In this document: positions 16,724 through 27,796 of the stretch, piece after piece
How the letters are laid out: each line of letters opens with the position of its first letter
How positions within the stretch are numbered: the stretch's first letter is position 1
Assembly (NCBI GenBank): GCA_030532125.1
Contig: JAUNLU010000001.1
Location: 1 to 64,000 of the forward strand
DNA from: Trueperella sp.
Lineage (GTDB): Bacteria; Actinomycetota; Actinomycetes; Actinomycetales; Actinomycetaceae
Direction of reading: 5' to 3'
DNA length: 64,000 bases
Position numbers and translations under genes: made by a program
Notes under the pieces: model-generated
Seen by the model: only the letters and a program-made list of their open reading frames with translations
The model's database searches: none
What the model was told of the DNA's origin: nothing

Positions 16724-18006
16724 CGCAAGAAGCCCTCATAGTGGCGCTGTTGCAGCTGAGCATCGACGTCTTTAACGGTCTGCAAACCAACACCTACCAA
16801 GATGATGATCGAGGTACCGCCAAAGGACATTCCCTGCACACCCATCTGAGTGAATACTACGTGCGGGATCATGGCAACAATTGCCAGGTACAGTGCACCC
16901 ACCCAGTTAATCCGGTTAATGACGTAGCGCAGATAGTCTGCCGTCGGCTTACCGGCCCGGATACCAGGCACAAATCCGCCGTAACGCTTCATATTATCTG
17001 CCACTTCTTCCGGATTAAATGTAATCGAGGTGTAGAAGAAAGCGAAGAAGATGATCAGCGCCATGTACGCCAGCAGATACCACAGGGAGGAGTAGTTGAA
17101 GTTAGCACTCACCCACTGGGCAAATTTTGAGTTTTGGTCACCAAACTGCGAAATCATCTGCGGTAGCGACAGAATCGACGACGCAAAGATCACTGGGATA
17201 ACATTCGCCATATTGATCTTGATCGGGATGTAGGTGGAGGTACCGCCGTAGGTACGCCGACCCACTACCCGCTTTGCGTATTGGACTGGGATGCGCCGTT
17301 GGCATTGTTCTACAAATACCACTACCAACGTGATTGCCAAGAACATGCCCAGCACCAACAGTACCCGGGAGACACCACCGTCAGAACGGGAAACCGTGGC
17401 CAACATAGTCGGGAACGAGGCTGCGATACCGGTAAAGATCAACAGGGACATGCCATTACCGATCCCGCGTTCCGTGATCAATTCCGCGAGCCACATGATA
17501 AGCGCTGTACCCGCAGTGACGGTGAGGATCGCAATAATCAGCACTAGTGCCGAAGAGTTCGGGATTGGACTTACCGAACATCCGGGGAACAGCCCCCGGT
17601 TAGCGGAGGCCATAATTGCCGAAGCCTGCAAAATAGCCAGGAAGATCGTTAGGTAACGGGTGTACTCGGTGAGTTTCGCCTGCCCAGTCTGCCCTTCTTT
17701 ATGCAACTCTTCAAAGCGCGGAATAACTACCCGCATCAGCTGCACAATAATCGACGCCGTAATGTACGGCATGATTCCTAGGGCAAATACTGAGAGCTGC
17801 AACATGCCGCCGCCAGAGAACATGTTGATCATAGTCAACAGGTCTGCTTGACCAGCCTCATCCAAACAGATCTGTACGTTCTTATACGAAACGAACGGCG
17901 CCGGAACGAAGGTACCCAACCGATAGATCACCATGATCATCATCGTGAAGAGTAGCTTACGGCGTAGATCTGGCGTACGGAACGCGGAGATCAATGCTTT
18001 TAGCAA
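16720..18006 (-). CDS. secY: Protein translocase subunit SecY
   Basis: The central ten-helix channel of the Sec translocon. The start is taken as TTG at 18006, because GGGAGGA lies five bases upstream and the product then begins LLKALISAFRTPDLRRKL, the usual SecY N-terminus. An ATG at 18057 would place this binding site inside the gene. Family motifs include YRLGTFVPAPF, MPYITASIIVQLM and GIGNGMSLLIFTGI. The product is 428 residues. A possible -10 TATAGT lies near 18102-18107. Confidence 0.95.
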   Translation of the reverse strand: MLKALISAFRTPDLRRKLLFTMMIMVIYRLGTFVPAPFVSYKNVQICLDEAGQADLLTMINMFSGGGMLQLSVFALGIMPYITASIIVQLMRVVIPRFEELHKEGQTGQAKLTEYTRYLTIFLAILQASAIMASANRGLFPGCSVSPIPNSSALVLIIAILTVTAGTALIMWLAELITERGIGNGMSLLIFTGIAASFPTMLATVSRSDGGVSRVLLVLGMFLAITLVVVFVEQCQRRIPVQYAKRVVGRRTYGGTSTYIPIKINMANVIPVIFASSILSLPQMISQFGDQNSKFAQWVSANFNYSSLWYLLAYMALIIFFAFFYTSITFNPEEVADNMKRYGGFVPGIRAGKPTADYLRYVINRINWVGALYLAIVAMIPHVVFTQMGVQGMSFGGTSIIILVGVGLQTVKDVDAQLQQRHYEGFLR

Positions 18007-18205
18007 GAGAGTCCTCCCGAAATAGGCCACCCCGTACGGGATGTGCGTGTGTGCCAAGCATCGGTGCGCGGCACGCGAAGTACCTTGGTGGCACCTTCGC
18101 TTTACTATACCCGTTGAAACACGCGAACGTGAATCGAGCTCAATTAAATTTTGCCAGCGGGGTGGCGACGCCCGCTAGGAACATCGCCACTGCCCACTGA
18201 CACGA

Positions 18206-18235
18206 ATCGGCTTCCGCCAGGTAGCGAAAGCCGAT
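18206..18235 (-). terminator. Hairpin after rplO
   Basis: ATCGGCTT (18206-18213) pairs with AAGCCGAT (18228-18235), starting 16 bases after the rplO stop on the minus strand. No T-run is seen, so it may be a weak terminator or a 3' stabiliser between the spc operon and secY. Confidence 0.45.
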
Positions 18236-18250
18236 CCGTAAAGCTAATTA

Positions 18251-18706
18251 CTAGCGTTGCGCAACGGATCCACCCGCTGCTTCAATTTTTTGCTGTGCTG
18301 CAGCCGACCAAGCGTCTACCGTGAGCTCTAGCTTCACCGAAATTTCGCCGTCTGCCAGCACCTTGACCGGTTTCTTTGGCCGCACTGCGCCCTTAGCAAC
18401 CAAATCTTCTACCGTGACTGTGCCGCCCTTGGGGAACAGTTCTTCCAGCTGGTCGAGGTTTACTACCTGGTAAACCACCTTCGCTGGATTCTTAAAACCA
18501 CGCAGCTTCGGTAGGCGCATATGCATCGGCATCTGACCGCCTTCAAAGCCGGGACGAACCGTATTCCGCGCTTTCGTACCCTTGGTACCACGGCCGGCCG
18601 TCTTACCCTTTGAGCCCTCGCCGCGTCCCTTGCGGATACGAGACTTATTCGAGCCCTCTGCCGGGTAAAGGTCATGCAATTTCAATGGGGAAGTGTTGTC
18701 AGCCAT
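18251..18706 (-). CDS. rplO: Large-subunit ribosomal protein L15
   Basis: A 151-residue L15. The Gly-rich basic N-terminal half ([20 protein letters not shown], then [18 protein letters not shown]) is diagnostic. The start overlaps the rpmD stop by one base (TAATG), so the two are translated in a coupled way. Confidence 0.97.
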   Translation of the reverse strand: MADNTSPLKLHDLYPAEGSNKSRIRKGRGEGSKGKTAGRGTKGTKARNTVRPGFEGGQMPMHMRLPKLRGFKNPAKVVYQVVNLDQLEELFPKGGTVTVEDLVAKGAVRPKKPVKVLADGEISVKLELTVDAWSAAAQQKIEAAGGSVAQR

Positions 18707-18885
18707 TATTCGACCTCCTCCACAGATACTAGGTGAGCAACCGTGCGAATCATGCCGCGTACTGCCGGAGTATCCTCCCGCACTACGGACTGGTGGATCT
18801 TACGCAACCCTAGGCTGCGCATCGTCTCACGCTGATTCTGCTTAGTCCCTACCAGACCCTTCTTCTGAGTGATCTTCAACATCAT
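18706..18885 (-). CDS. rpmD: Large-subunit ribosomal protein L30
   Basis: A 59-residue protein reading [20 protein letters not shown] and then [13 protein letters not shown], the L30 pattern. The first ATG overlaps the rpsE TGA by four bases (ATGA); the second, three bases on, is equally possible. It lies between rpsE and rplO, the normal place. Confidence 0.95.
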   Translation of the reverse strand: MMLKITQKKGLVGTKQNQRETMRSLGLRKIHQSVVREDTPAVRGMIRTVAHLVSVEEVE

Positions 18886-19589
18886 GCGCTCACCCCTGCT
18901 GCTGCAGCTTCATTTTCTTCCCGCTGCGCTTCGAGTTCGGCATTTTCCCGCTCTTTAGCTTCGTGTTCTGCGCGCGCACGCAACATGGCATGCGGAGCTA
19001 CCTGGTCCAGCGGGAGACCGCGGCGAGCCGCCACAGCTTCCGGCTGTTCCAATTGCTTCAGTGCGTGTACCGTGCCGCGCACGATATTCAGGGCATTGGA
19101 CGATCCCAGCGACTTGCTCAGTACATCGTGGATTCCAGCGCATTCCATGACGGCGCGCACCGGACCACCGGCGATTACGCCAGTACCAGCGGAAGCAGGA
19201 CGCAAGAACACCACACCAGCGGCATCTTCACCCTGCACTGCGTGCGGGATAGTAGTGCCGATACGGGGCACCTTGAAGAAGTTCTTCTTTGCTTTTTCCG
19301 TGCCCTTGGCAATAGCTGCTGGAACTTCCTTAGCCTTGCCGTACCCGACGCCAACGGTACCGTTGCCATCGCCCACCACTACTAGAGCGGTGAAGGACAT
19401 ATTGCGGCCACCCTTTACGGTCTTGGCCACGCGGTTAATGGTTACCACGCGCTCGATGTAGGCATCATCGGCGCGACGATCGTTGCGACGTTCGTTGCGA
19501 CGATCATTACGGCGGTTATCCCGCCGACCGCGATCATCGCGGCGTTCGTCAGCTGAGCCAGTGGCTCGCTCTTGCTGCTCTGCAGCCAT
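18882..19589 (-). CDS. rpsE: Small-subunit ribosomal protein S5
   Basis: A 235-residue S5 (mRNA entry, decoding accuracy). The core from about residue 43 ([38 protein letters not shown]) is canonical. The N-terminal 40 residues are an Arg/Asp/Asn repeat ([18 protein letters not shown]) and the C-terminus is Ala/Glu-rich. Such tails are usual in actinobacteria but the RRN(D/E) repeat is striking. Confidence 0.96.
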   Translation of the reverse strand: MAAEQQERATGSADERRDDRGRRDNRRNDRRNERRNDRRADDAYIERVVTINRVAKTVKGGRNMSFTALVVVGDGNGTVGVGYGKAKEVPAAIAKGTEKAKKNFFKVPRIGTTIPHAVQGEDAAGVVFLRPASAGTGVIAGGPVRAVMECAGIHDVLSKSLGSSNALNIVRGTVHALKQLEQPEAVAARRGLPLDQVAPHAMLRARAEHEAKERENAELEAQREENEAAAAGVSA

Positions 19590-19613
19590 CGTTTATCCTC
19601 TCGTTTCGCCGAT

Positions 19614-19985
19614 TTACAGGGCCAAGCCAGCTTCGCGGGCGCCTTCAGCGACCGCTGCGACTCGACCATGGTACTTATTACCTGCGCGGTCAAAGACCAC
19701 TGCAGTGATGCCAGCTTCTTGGGCGCGTTTACCGATCAGCTCACCGACAGCGCGTGCCTGATCGACTTTCTTGTCCTCGCTTCCGCGCAAGTTGGCTTCC
19801 AGCGTGGAAGCCGCGGCTAGCGTGCGACCAACTGAGTCGTCGATAATCTGAGCGGAGATATTGCGGTTGGACCGAGACACAACCAGGCGTGGACGCTCTG
19901 GCGTGCCGAAGATCTTCTTGCGGCCACGGAACTGGCGACGCTTGCGCGCAATGTACTTGTTCCGACCTTTCGGAGTGACAGCCAT
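19614..19985 (-). CDS. rplR: Large-subunit ribosomal protein L18
   Basis: A 123-residue 5S rRNA-binding protein. [20 protein letters not shown] and [20 protein letters not shown] are L18 signatures. The ATG shares bases with the rplF stop (TAATG). Confidence 0.97.
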   Translation of the reverse strand: MAVTPKGRNKYIARKRRQFRGRKKIFGTPERPRLVVSRSNRNISAQIIDDSVGRTLAAASTLEANLRGSEDKKVDQARAVGELIGKRAQEAGITAVVFDRAGNKYHGRVAAVAEGAREAGLAL

Positions 19986-20521
19986 TACTTACCAGCCTTT
20001 CCAGCCTTGCGGCGCACATACTCGCCAACGTAGCGAATGCCCTTGCCCTTGTAGGGTTCTGGCTTACGTAGCTTGCGGATACGTGCTGCCATCTCGCCAA
20101 CTTGCTGCTTGTCGATACCGACCACCGAGAACTTCGTGGGGCCCTCAACCTGGAAAGTAATACCTTCCGGAGCCTCAATCAGAATCGTGTGGGAGTAGCC
20201 AAGCGAGAATTCCAGATCCTTGCCCTTAGCAACCACACGGTAACCAGTACCGCGGATCTCCAGAGCCTTCGAGTATCCCTCGGTGACTCCGATGATGTTG
20301 TTGTAAATCAGGGTACGCGTCAGACCGTGCATCGAACGCGCTACCCGTTCGTCATTTGGCCGGGTTACTACTACTTCGTCGCCCTCAACTTTAACCGTGA
20401 TTGGTTCGGGGACGGCGCTAGTCAGTTCACCCTTAGGGCCTTTAACCTTTACTGAGTCTTCGGCGACCGTTACTTCCACGCCAGCTGGAATGGAGATTGG
20501 GAGCTTACCAATACGTGACAT
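19985..20521 (-). CDS. rplF: Large-subunit ribosomal protein L6
   Basis: A 178-residue L6 starting [17 protein letters not shown] at 20521, the family start; an upstream GTG/ATG would add seven residues. The two repeated domains and the C-terminal motif [20 protein letters not shown] are complete. It binds 23S rRNA near the factor-binding site. Confidence 0.97.
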   Translation of the reverse strand: MSRIGKLPISIPAGVEVTVAEDSVKVKGPKGELTSAVPEPITVKVEGDEVVVTRPNDERVARSMHGLTRTLIYNNIIGVTEGYSKALEIRGTGYRVVAKGKDLEFSLGYSHTILIEAPEGITFQVEGPTKFSVVGIDKQQVGEMAARIRKLRKPEPYKGKGIRYVGEYVRRKAGKAGK

Positions 20522-20538
20522 TGTGTAGTTCCCTCCTC

Positions 20539-20937
20539 TCACCAGATGTAGGCGAGGACTTCCCCACCCACACCCTTTTCTTTGGCTTCGCGGTCAGTCA
20601 GCATGCCCGAGGAGGTGGACAGAATAGCAACACCTAGGCCACCGAGCACCTGTGGCAAATCCGTAGACTTCGCGTAAACGCGCAGACCAGGCTTGGAAAT
20701 ACGACGCATACCAGCGAGCGCACGCTCCCGGTTTGGGCCGAACTTCAGGTTAACAGTGAGCGTTTTGCCCACTTTGGCATCTGCTACATCGTAGTCAGCG
20801 ATGTAGCCCTCACGCTGCAAGATTTCCGCAATAGCGGCTTTCATCTTGGAGTACGGCATCGAAACCGACTCGTGGTACGCAGAATTCGCGTTGCGCAGAC
20901 GCGTGAGCATGTCTGCGATTGGGTCTGTCATAGACAT
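20539..20937 (-). CDS. rpsH: Small-subunit ribosomal protein S8
   Basis: A primary 16S rRNA-binding protein. The family start is [19 protein letters not shown] codons exist at 20937 and 20931 and a TTG at 20946. GGAAAGG upstream is best spaced for 20937 or the TTG. The C-terminal [20 protein letters not shown] is typical. The gene length is 132 residues from 20937. Confidence 0.94.
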   Translation of the reverse strand: MSMTDPIADMLTRLRNANSAYHESVSMPYSKMKAAIAEILQREGYIADYDVADAKVGKTLTVNLKFGPNRERALAGMRRISKPGLRVYAKSTDLPQVLGGLGVAILSTSSGMLTDREAKEKGVGGEVLAYIW

Positions 20938-20992
20938 ATCGGGCAAAGCCCTTTCCCGTCGGGGTTTCCTTTCGGACCTGCGACGTAGATTC

Positions 20993-21178
20993 CTACCAGC
21001 TGGACTTCTTTACACCTGGGAGTTCACCCTTGAGGGCTAGCTCACGCAGACATACACGGCACAGCTGAAACTTGCGATATACCGAATGGGGCCGACCACA
21101 GCGCTGGCACCTGGTGTAGGCGCGGACTGCGTACTTCGGCTCACGTGCAGCTTTGACTTTCAGAGAAGTTTTCGCCAT
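20993..21178 (-). CDS. rpsZ: Small-subunit ribosomal protein S14, zinc type
   Basis: A 61-residue S14 of the short zinc-binding form: [20 protein letters not shown] carries both CxxC pairs. Many actinobacteria also have a longer zinc-free copy elsewhere, used under zinc shortage; none is in this window. It lies two bases from rplE. Confidence 0.96.
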   Translation of the reverse strand: MAKTSLKVKAAREPKYAVRAYTRCQRCGRPHSVYRKFQLCRVCLRELALKGELPGVKKSSW

Positions 21179-21180
21179 TT

Positions 21181-21729
21181 TCAGTTCTCCTTGAATGGGA
21201 ATCCGAGGTGACGCAGCAGCGCGCGTCCCTCGTCGTCGTTAGCCGCTGACGTAACTACGGTGATGTCCATACCACGCACGCGGTCAATCTTGTCTTGGTC
21301 GATTTCGTGGAATACGGACTGTTCGGTTAGACCGAAGGTGTAGTTACCGTTGCCGTCAAACTGCTTCGGGCTCAACCCACGGAAGTCGCGAATACGCGGC
21401 AATGCGAGCGAAAGAGTCCGATCCAAGAATTCCCACATCCGGTCGCCGCGCATGGTGACGTGGCAGCCGATGGCTTGACCTTCCCGCAGTTTGAACTGAG
21501 CGATGGACTTACGAGCTTTGGTAACCGTTGGCTTCTGCCCGGTGATAGCCGTCAAATCGTCAATAGCGCCAGCGAGGATCTTAGAATCGTGTGCCGCGGC
21601 GCCAACGCCCATGTTCACTACGATCTTAGTCAGGCCAGGAACCTGGTTGACGTTCGCGTACTGGAACTCTTTCTGGAGTTCTGGCACTACTACTTCCTGA
21701 TATTTAACCTTCATGCGTGGAGTAGTCAC
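21181..21729 (-). CDS. rplE: Large-subunit ribosomal protein L5
   Basis: A 182-residue 5S rRNA-binding protein. Diagnostic parts are [34 protein letters not shown] and FPEIDQDK-like [19 protein letters not shown]. Its start overlaps rplX by four bases. Confidence 0.97.
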   Translation of the reverse strand: MTTPRMKVKYQEVVVPELQKEFQYANVNQVPGLTKIVVNMGVGAAAHDSKILAGAIDDLTAITGQKPTVTKARKSIAQFKLREGQAIGCHVTMRGDRMWEFLDRTLSLALPRIRDFRGLSPKQFDGNGNYTFGLTEQSVFHEIDQDKIDRVRGMDITVVTSAANDDEGRALLRHLGFPFKEN

Positions 21730-22070
21730 AGCTCGATCTCCTTACCGCCGCGGCGGCCAATACGTTCGCGCATGATCTTGGTGCGACCATCGCGTTCCAC
21801 CTCAACTTCGCGGTATCCCACGCGAATCGGCTTCTTGTCTGGGCCTACTAGCATTACGTTAGAAATGTGGATCGGTGCCTCAACGGTTTCAATGCCGCCA
21901 GTGGAACCACCACGATCAGTCTGACCAACGCGGGTGTGCTTCTTGACGCGCTGGACGCCTTCCACAATTACGCGATCGCGCTTGACGTCTACCGCCAACA
22001 CCCGGCCTTGCATGCCCTTATCCCGACCAGCAATGACCTGTACGAGATCGCCTTTCTTGATCTTCGCCAT
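21726..22070 (-). CDS. rplX: Large-subunit ribosomal protein L24
   Basis: A 114-residue assembly initiator. It opens with the KOW motif ([20 protein letters not shown]) and contains [12 protein letters not shown] and IHISNVMLV, as expected. It overlaps rplE by four bases and touches rplN. Confidence 0.97.
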   Translation of the reverse strand: MAKIKKGDLVQVIAGRDKGMQGRVLAVDVKRDRVIVEGVQRVKKHTRVGQTDRGGSTGGIETVEAPIHISNVMLVGPDKKPIRVGYREVEVERDGRTKIMRERIGRRGGKEIEL

Positions 22071-22438
22071 TAGATCACCTCCGGTGCTAACGAAATAATA
22101 CGCATGAACTTCTTGTCACGCAGTTCCCGGGCAACCGGACCAAAGATACGGGTGCCGCGTGGTTCAGTGTCGTCCTTGAGGATCACTGCTGCGTTCTCAT
22201 CGAAACGGATGTACGAGCCGTCCGGACGACGCGTACTCTTCTTGGCACGGACAACAACGGCTTTGACGATGTCGCCCTTCTTTACACTGCCGCCAGGGAT
22301 TGCATCCTTGACGGTTGCGACAATGACGTCGCCAATTCCGGCGTAGCGCCGACCGGAATCACCGAGAACCTTGATGCAAAGGATTTCCTTTGCGCCAGTG
22401 TTATCAGCGATCTTAAGCCGCGACTCTTGCTGGATCAT
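22070..22438 (-). CDS. rplN: Large-subunit ribosomal protein L14
   Basis: A 122-residue 23S rRNA-binding protein starting [38 protein letters not shown] and [16 protein letters not shown] are family motifs. The stop shares bases with the rplX start, indicating coupled translation. Confidence 0.98.
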   Translation of the reverse strand: MIQQESRLKIADNTGAKEILCIKVLGDSGRRYAGIGDVIVATVKDAIPGGSVKKGDIVKAVVVRAKKSTRRPDGSYIRFDENAAVILKDDTEPRGTRIFGPVARELRDKKFMRIISLAPEVI

Positions 22439-22518
22439 CTACTTTTCTCCTGTCGTCGTGCTGGTTCTCAGAATCTGAGCCTTGCCGAACGGATGGGTAC
22501 AAATCCGGGATATCCCGG

Positions 22519-22785
22519 TCACTTAGCCTTCTCGATCACCTCGACCACGCGGAAGTGCTTGGTCGCGGAGAGCGGTCGGGTTTCCATGATGCGGACGAGA
22601 TCGCCTACGCGTACCTCGTTGTTTTCGTCGTGGGCCTTGACGCGCTTGGTGCGGGTCATAACCTTGCCGTACAGCGAGTGCTTGCGGCGGTCTTCGACCT
22701 CGACCACAACGGTCTTGTCCATCTTGTCACTTACCACGTAGCCACGACGCACCTTGCGGTGGTTACGAGCGGTTTCCTGCTCCAT
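22519..22785 (-). CDS. rpsQ: Small-subunit ribosomal protein S17
   Basis: An 88-residue OB-fold protein. ATG at 22785 is preferred: GAGGT lies five bases upstream, overlapping the rpmC stop. A GTG at 22797 would add four residues. [19 protein letters not shown] and [17 protein letters not shown] are typical of S17. Confidence 0.95.
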   Translation of the reverse strand: MEQETARNHRKVRRGYVVSDKMDKTVVVEVEDRRKHSLYGKVMTRTKRVKAHDENNEVRVGDLVRIMETRPLSATKHFRVVEVIEKAK

Positions 22786-22793
22786 AGTTGACC

Positions 22794-23024
22794 TCACTTC
22801 TTGGCCGTCGGGGCGGTACGAATATTTAGCTCGCGTTCCCGGGCAACCGTGTAGATACGGGCGATATCACGCCGTACCTGCTGCAGGCGGCCGGAGTCCT
22901 CGAGACGGTGGGTAACAGCAGAGAAGCGAAGGTTGAACAGTTCTTCTTTCGCTTCTGCAAGACGTTCTGCCAATTCAGCGTCAGTGAGCTGATCTAGCTC
23001 ATTAGTGGTGATGCCCTTGGCCAT
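22794..23024 (-). CDS. rpmC: Large-subunit ribosomal protein L29
   Basis: A 76-residue two-helix protein near the polypeptide exit. [19 protein letters not shown] and [15 protein letters not shown] are diagnostic. The gene ends with TGA and is in tight contact with rplP upstream and rpsQ downstream. Confidence 0.97.
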   Translation of the reverse strand: MAKGITTNELDQLTDAELAERLAEAKEELFNLRFSAVTHRLEDSGRLQQVRRDIARIYTVARERELNIRTAPTAKK

Positions 23025-23440
23025 TACACATCTTCCTCTCGGGAAATAAAACGAGTCTTCATGGGCAGTTTGTGCTGCGCACGAGACAGTGCTTCACGTG
23101 CGAGTTGTTCATCAACACCGGCGAGTTCGAATAGCACCCGACCTGGCTTGACGTTGGCAACCCACCATTCTACCGAGCCTTTACCAGAGCCCATCCGGAC
23201 TTCAGCTGGCTTCGCAGTCAAGGGGCGGTCTGGGAAGATGTTGATCCAGACTTTACCGCCACGCTTGACGTGACGAGTCATCGCAATACGAGCAGCCTCA
23301 ATTTGGCGGTTGGTGATGTAGGCCGGCTCAAGCGCCTGAATACCGTATTCACCAAAAGCTAGGTTGTTGCCGCCTTTAGACATACCTGACCGCTTCGGAC
23401 GGTGCTGCTTGCGGTACTTAGTACGACGAGGAATAAGCAT
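23024..23440 (-). CDS. rplP: Large-subunit ribosomal protein L16
   Basis: A 138-residue A-site protein. It starts [17 protein letters not shown] and has [19 protein letters not shown] and [14 protein letters not shown], all standard. The rpmC ATG overlaps its stop. Confidence 0.98.
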   Translation of the reverse strand: MLIPRRTKYRKQHRPKRSGMSKGGNNLAFGEYGIQALEPAYITNRQIEAARIAMTRHVKRGGKVWINIFPDRPLTAKPAEVRMGSGKGSVEWWVANVKPGRVLFELAGVDEQLAREALSRAQHKLPMKTRFISREEDV

Positions 23441-23445
23441 TTAAC

Positions 23446-24288
23446 TCAGGCCTCCGTTTCCTGGGTTGGTGCCTCAGCTGCCGCCGGAGCTGACTCATTA
23501 GCTGCTGCCGGAGCCTCTACTGCTGCTTGTTCTTCACGGCGTCCACCGCGATCCCGGCGATCCGCACCGCGACCACGGCCGCGTCCACGACGATCACCGC
23601 GGCCACCACGACCACGTGGGGCTTCAGTCAGCGAGCGGAAGTATTCAGCGTCAGTGACATCGCCACGGTAGATCCAAACTTTCACGCCGATCTGACCGAA
23701 AGTAGTGCGGGCTTCAAAGAAGCCGTAGTCGATATTGGCGCGCAGCGTATGCAGCGGCACCCGACCTTCACGGTAGAACTCAGAACGCGACATTTCCGCG
23801 CCGCCCAACCGGCCCGAGCACTGCACCCGGATACCCTTGGCACCGGCGCGCTGTGCGGACTGAATGCCCTTGCGCATAGCGCGACGGAATGAAACGCGGG
23901 ATGCCAGTTGTTCCGCGATGCCCTGCGCCACTAGCTGAGCGTCAGCTTCGGGATTCTTTACTTCCAGAATGTTGAGCTGTACGGATTTGCCGGTCAGCTT
24001 TTCCAAATTCTGACGCAGCCGGTCTGCTTCTGCCCCGCGGCGACCAATAACGATGCCGGGGCGTGCAGTGTGGATATCCACCACTACCCGTTCCGTGCGG
24101 CGTTCGATATTGACTCGGGAAATACCAGCGCGCTCCAGGTTTTTCTCTACCATGCGGCGAATCTTGATGTCTTCACCTAGGTAGTCCGAGTAGCGCTGAC
24201 CTGCTTTAGTGGAGTCCGCGAACCACCGCGAGCGGTGTTCCTTGGTAACCCCCAACCGAAAACCAATCGGGTTAACTTTCTGTCCCAC
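23446..24288 (-). CDS. rpsC: Small-subunit ribosomal protein S3
   Basis: A 280-residue S3 (mRNA entry, helicase activity with S4/S5). [18 protein letters not shown], the KH domain ([19 protein letters not shown]) and the C-terminal core are complete. After about residue 215 it has an Arg/Gly-rich stretch ([15 protein letters not shown]) and then an Ala/Glu tail, a disordered extension often found in actinobacteria. Confidence 0.97.
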   Translation of the reverse strand: MGQKVNPIGFRLGVTKEHRSRWFADSTKAGQRYSDYLGEDIKIRRMVEKNLERAGISRVNIERRTERVVVDIHTARPGIVIGRRGAEADRLRQNLEKLTGKSVQLNILEVKNPEADAQLVAQGIAEQLASRVSFRRAMRKGIQSAQRAGAKGIRVQCSGRLGGAEMSRSEFYREGRVPLHTLRANIDYGFFEARTTFGQIGVKVWIYRGDVTDAEYFRSLTEAPRGRGGRGDRRGRGRGRGADRRDRGGRREEQAAVEAPAAANESAPAAAEAPTQETEA

Positions 24289-24290
24289 TA

Positions 24291-24662
24291 CTAGGCTCCC
24301 TTCTGCGCGTCGTCGGCATTGTCGCCCACGATCACGGTGATGTGGCTGGTACGTTTCAGAATGCGGTTGGCGCGGCCTTGTGCCCGCGGCCGGATCCGCT
24401 TCATGGTCGGACCTTCGTCCACATAGGTGGCCACAATATTTAGATCTTCTTCGTTGAACCGTTCGCCATCACGCTCGCTTACAAAGCGCGCATTGGCAAT
24501 AGCCGATTCCAAAATCTTCTTAACGTCACGAGCAACGCCCTGCGGGGCAAAGGTAAGCAGCTCGAGCGCCTCAACAGCGCTCTTGCCGCGGATTTCATTC
24601 ACCACGCGACGCGCTTTCTGAGGCGTTACGCGCACGTAGCGCGCCTGTGCCTTGGCTTCCAT
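24291..24662 (-). CDS. rplV: Large-subunit ribosomal protein L22
   Basis: A 123-residue protein lining the exit tunnel. The start [20 protein letters not shown] at 24662 fits the family; the frame is open further upstream but that part overlaps the spacer after rpsS and has no family match. [20 protein letters not shown] is the conserved loop and tail. Confidence 0.96.
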   Translation of the reverse strand: MEAKAQARYVRVTPQKARRVVNEIRGKSAVEALELLTFAPQGVARDVKKILESAIANARFVSERDGERFNEEDLNIVATYVDEGPTMKRIRPRAQGRANRILKRTSHITVIVGDNADDAQKGA

Positions 24663-24687
24663 AATCTTGCCTAACCTTCCCTTGCGC

Positions 24688-24969
24688 TTAGCGCATCCGG
24701 CCTTTGCGATCGTCTTTCTCGTGTCCTTTGAAGGTACGAGTCGGAGCAAATTCGCCTAGCTTATGACCAACCATGGACTCGGTGATGAACACCGGCACAT
24801 GCTTCCGGCCATCGTGCACGGCGAATGTGTGACCGAGGAAGTCCGGCGTGATAACCGACCGGCGCGACCAGGTCTTAATGACATTCTTGGTGCCTTTTTC
24901 GTTCTGTTCGTCAACCTTCTTCATAAGGTGTTCGTCAACGAACGGCCCCTTCTTCAAACTACGCGGCAT
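24688..24969 (-). CDS. rpsS: Small-subunit ribosomal protein S19
   Basis: A 93-residue protein of the 30S head. The start [18 protein letters not shown] at 24969 is the family start and GAGGAG precedes it. The upstream open frame overlaps rplB and is not real. [17 protein letters not shown] is diagnostic. Confidence 0.97.
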   Translation of the reverse strand: MPRSLKKGPFVDEHLMKKVDEQNEKGTKNVIKTWSRRSVITPDFLGHTFAVHDGRKHVPVFITESMVGHKLGEFAPTRTFKGHEKDDRKGRMR

Positions 24970-24980
24970 GCTCTCTCCTC

Positions 24981-25817
24981 CTAGTGCTTCTTGCCGGTCT
25001 TGCGACGGCGCACAATGAGCTTGTCGCTTGTCTTGTTTGGATGACGGGTACGGCCTTCTTTTTGACCCCACGGGCTAACTGGGTGACGACCACCAGAGGT
25101 GCGGCCTTCACCACCGCCATGCGGGTGGTCAAACGGGTTCATAACCACACCACGGACAGTCGGGCGAACGCCCTTCCACCGCATGCGGCCAGCTTTACCC
25201 CAGTTGATATTGCTCTGTTCTGCATTGCCAACTTCACCGACCGTGGCCCGGCAGCGCGCATCCACATTGCGGATTTCGCCGGAAGGCATCTTCAGCTGAG
25301 CATACTTGCCTTCTTTAGCGACCAGCTGTACCGAAGTACCAGCAGAACGAGCAATCTTAGCTCCGCCGCCCGGACGCATCTCAACTGCGTGGATAACGGT
25401 ACCGACTGGAATATTGCGCAGTGGCAAGTTGTTGCCAGGCTTGATATCCGCTGCGGGACCGTTCTCTACCATCGCACCCTGAGCCAACCGGTTTGGTGCC
25501 AAGATATAGCGCTTCTCGCCGTCTGCGTAGTGCAGCAAGGCAATACGTGCCGTACGGTTCGGATCGTATTCGATATGGGCGACGCGGGCAGGGATGCCGT
25601 CCTTGTCATGGCGCCGGAAATCGATTACGCGGTATTGGCGTTTGTGTCCGCCACCCTTGTGGCGGGTAGTGATGCGGCCATTATTATTGCGGCCGCCAGT
25701 CTTAGGCAGTGGGCGAACCAGCGACTTCTCTGGCGTAGAGCGAGTGATCTCTGCAAAGTCGGCTACGCTCGCACCGCGACGACCCGGAGTCGTCGGCTTG
25801 TACTTACGAATTCCCAT
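24981..25817 (-). CDS. rplB: Large-subunit ribosomal protein L2
   Basis: A 278-residue protein essential for the peptidyl-transferase centre and subunit joining. [19 protein letters not shown], the SH3-like core and the C-terminal [17 protein letters not shown] with its conserved His are present. Confidence 0.98.
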   Translation of the reverse strand: MGIRKYKPTTPGRRGASVADFAEITRSTPEKSLVRPLPKTGGRNNNGRITTRHKGGGHKRQYRVIDFRRHDKDGIPARVAHIEYDPNRTARIALLHYADGEKRYILAPNRLAQGAMVENGPAADIKPGNNLPLRNIPVGTVIHAVEMRPGGGAKIARSAGTSVQLVAKEGKYAQLKMPSGEIRNVDARCRATVGEVGNAEQSNINWGKAGRMRWKGVRPTVRGVVMNPFDHPHGGGEGRTSGGRHPVSPWGQKEGRTRHPNKTSDKLIVRRRKTGKKH

Positions 25818-25843
25818 GAGTGTTCCTCAATCTCCCGCCGGCA

Positions 25844-26158
25844 TTAGCCGACGATATCGCCGTAGATGTCGATCGTGCCCTCGCGCAGCGTAACAATCGC
25901 GCGCTTGGTGTCCTTGCTGCGGCCAATGCCGTCGCGAGTCCGGCGGGTCTTGCCGGCACGATTCTGGGTATTTACTGAAGCAACCTTCACCTTGAAGATC
26001 TGCTCGATAGCGAGCTTGATCTCCGTCTTATTGGAATCAGGGTGTACCAGAAAAGTGTACTTACCCTCTTCTTCCAACCGAGCTGACTTTTCCGAAGCGA
26101 CCGGAGCGAGGATCACGTCGCGCGGGTTCTTCGCTTTGAACTGTGCGTAATCAGTCAC
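25844..26158 (-). CDS. rplW: Large-subunit ribosomal protein L23
   Basis: A 104-residue protein at the tunnel exit, docking site for trigger factor and [23 protein letters not shown] and the [20 protein letters not shown] core are typical. Its ATG overlaps the end of rplD by four bases. Confidence 0.97.
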   Translation of the reverse strand: MTDYAQFKAKNPRDVILAPVASEKSARLEEEGKYTFLVHPDSNKTEIKLAIEQIFKVKVASVNTQNRAGKTRRTRDGIGRSKDTKRAIVTLREGTIDIYGDIVG

Positions 26159-26805
26159 TTGGTCTCCTCCTTGGTATTAGCGCCAATCCAGGAGGTCAGC
26201 GCATCGTGCGTGAAGATCACATGATCAGCTGCCAGCACGTCATAGGCATTGAGCTGATCGCTGAAAAGCATGTGGACCTGGGGCAGGTTCCGCAGCGACA
26301 GGATCGCAGTTTCATCCTTGCGTTCCAGTACTGCCAATACCCGCGAGTCGTCCGCGATCTTTTCGAGCAGCGCACGCACCGTCTTGGTGGACGGAACGTC
26401 GCCAGTAATAAATTCGGTAACCACGTGGATCCGCTCGTGGCGTGCCCGGTCAGAGAGCGTTTGACGCAGCGCAGCTGCAATCATCTTCTTCGGGGTACGC
26501 TGGGCATAGCTGCGCGGCTGTGGGCCGTGTACTACACCGCCGCCCACGAAGTGAGGCGCACGGATCGAACCCTGACGCGCCCGGCCAGTGCCCTTCTGCC
26601 GCCATGGCTTGATACCGCCACCGCTCACTTCCCCGCGAGTCTTGGTCTTGTGGGTGCCGGCGCGAGCAGCTGCTAGCTGAGCATTAACCACTTGGTGAAT
26701 CAACGGGATATTAACGGCGACGTCGAACAGATCGGCACCGAGCGTAACCGTCTCAGCAGTCTTAGCGCCGGTGGAGTCGAGTACGTCAACCTTGAAGTCT
26801 GCCAT
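26155..26805 (-). CDS. rplD: Large-subunit ribosomal protein L4
   Basis: A 216-residue protein with a long tunnel-reaching loop ([20 protein letters not shown]) flanked by the globular domain. In many bacteria L4 represses its own operon; whether that occurs here is unknown. It lies two bases from rplC. Confidence 0.97.
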   Translation of the reverse strand: MADFKVDVLDSTGAKTAETVTLGADLFDVAVNIPLIHQVVNAQLAAARAGTHKTKTRGEVSGGGIKPWRQKGTGRARQGSIRAPHFVGGGVVHGPQPRSYAQRTPKKMIAAALRQTLSDRARHERIHVVTEFITGDVPSTKTVRALLEKIADDSRVLAVLERKDETAILSLRNLPQVHMLFSDQLNAYDVLAADHVIFTHDALTSWIGANTKEETK

Positions 26806-26807
26806 TG

Positions 26808-27476
26808 TTAGGCTCCCTTCGCGGCAGTGCGGATCACGACTACGCCGCCCTTGTTACCAGGGATAGCGCCGGATACCAGCAGCAAATCGCGCTCGGTATC
26901 AACTGCGTGAATGGTCAAGTTCTGCACAGTCACACGGGCATTACCCATGCGACCAGCCATGCGAGTGCCGCGGAAGACGCGCGCTGGCGTGGAGCAGGCA
27001 CCGATGGAACCAGGCTTACGGTGGTTGCGGTGGGCACCGTGCGAAGCGGAAACACCAGCGAAGCCGTGCCGTTTCATCGCACCAGCAAAGCCCTTACCCT
27101 TGGACTTTCCGACTACATCTACTTTGACGCCAGCTTCGAACATATCGACGCCGAGTTCCTGACCCAATTCGTAGGAGTCTGCATCCGAGGTGCGCACTTC
27201 AGCGACATGACGGCGCGGTTCTACCCCAGCCTTAGCGAAGTGCCCTTGCAGTGGTTTAGTGACGTTTTTATTCTTCAGTTCACCCGAGGCGATCTGCACG
27301 GCACTGTAGCCGTCCACCTCCGCAGTGCGAATCTGCGTCACAACGTTCTTTCCAACTTGGACAACCGTAACTGGGACGAGCTTAGAGTTCTCATCCCAAA
27401 CCTGGGTCATCCCCAATTTCTTGCCCAGCAGTGCCTTAACCGGCGCAGCCTGAGCTGTCTTAATATTATTCGTCAT
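26808..27476 (-). CDS. rplC: Large-subunit ribosomal protein L3
   Basis: A 222-residue assembly-initiating protein. [20 protein letters not shown] and the loop [20 protein letters not shown] reaching the peptidyl-transferase centre are characteristic. The first 14 residues ([14 protein letters not shown]) form a short extension. Confidence 0.97.
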   Translation of the reverse strand: MTNNIKTAQAAPVKALLGKKLGMTQVWDENSKLVPVTVVQVGKNVVTQIRTAEVDGYSAVQIASGELKNKNVTKPLQGHFAKAGVEPRRHVAEVRTSDADSYELGQELGVDMFEAGVKVDVVGKSKGKGFAGAMKRHGFAGVSASHGAHRNHRKPGSIGACSTPARVFRGTRMAGRMGNARVTVQNLTIHAVDTERDLLLVSGAIPGNKGGVVVIRTAAKGA

Positions 27477-27487
27477 AATGCGTTACC

Positions 27488-27796
27488 TCAGAGCTTGATC
27501 TCGACGCTGACATCTGCCGGAAGATCCAGGCGACGCAGGGTGTCAATGGTCTTCAGAGTCGGCTCGACAATATCGATCAGTCGCTTATGCGTACGCATTT
27601 CGAACTGTTCGCGGCTGTCCTTGTATTTGTGGGGCGAGCGAATAACCGTGAAAACATTCTTTTCCGTCGGCAACGGCACCGGTCCCACAACCGACGCTCC
27701 AGTACGGGTAACTTCGTCGACGAGCTTTTTCGCCGCGTTGTCGATGACCTCGTGGTCATATGACTTCAGACGGATGCGGATCTTTTGTTCCGCCAT
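27488..27796 (-). CDS. rpsJ: Small-subunit ribosomal protein S10
   Basis: A 102-residue protein, first gene of the S10 operon, also a NusB partner in antitermination. The start [17 protein letters not shown] at 27796 fits; the frame is open for 34 more codons upstream but without family similarity. [16 protein letters not shown] is diagnostic. Confidence 0.97.
   Translation of the reverse strand: MAEQKIRIRLKSYDHEVIDNAAKKLVDEVTRTGASVVGPVPLPTEKNVFTVIRSPHKYKDSREQFEMRTHKRLIDIVEPTLKTIDTLRRLDLPADVSVEIKL

Noticed and set aside
24984..25847. 287-codon open frame on the plus strand opposite rplB
   Set aside because: Antisense shadow of a highly conserved ribosomal gene, with no protein-family pattern.
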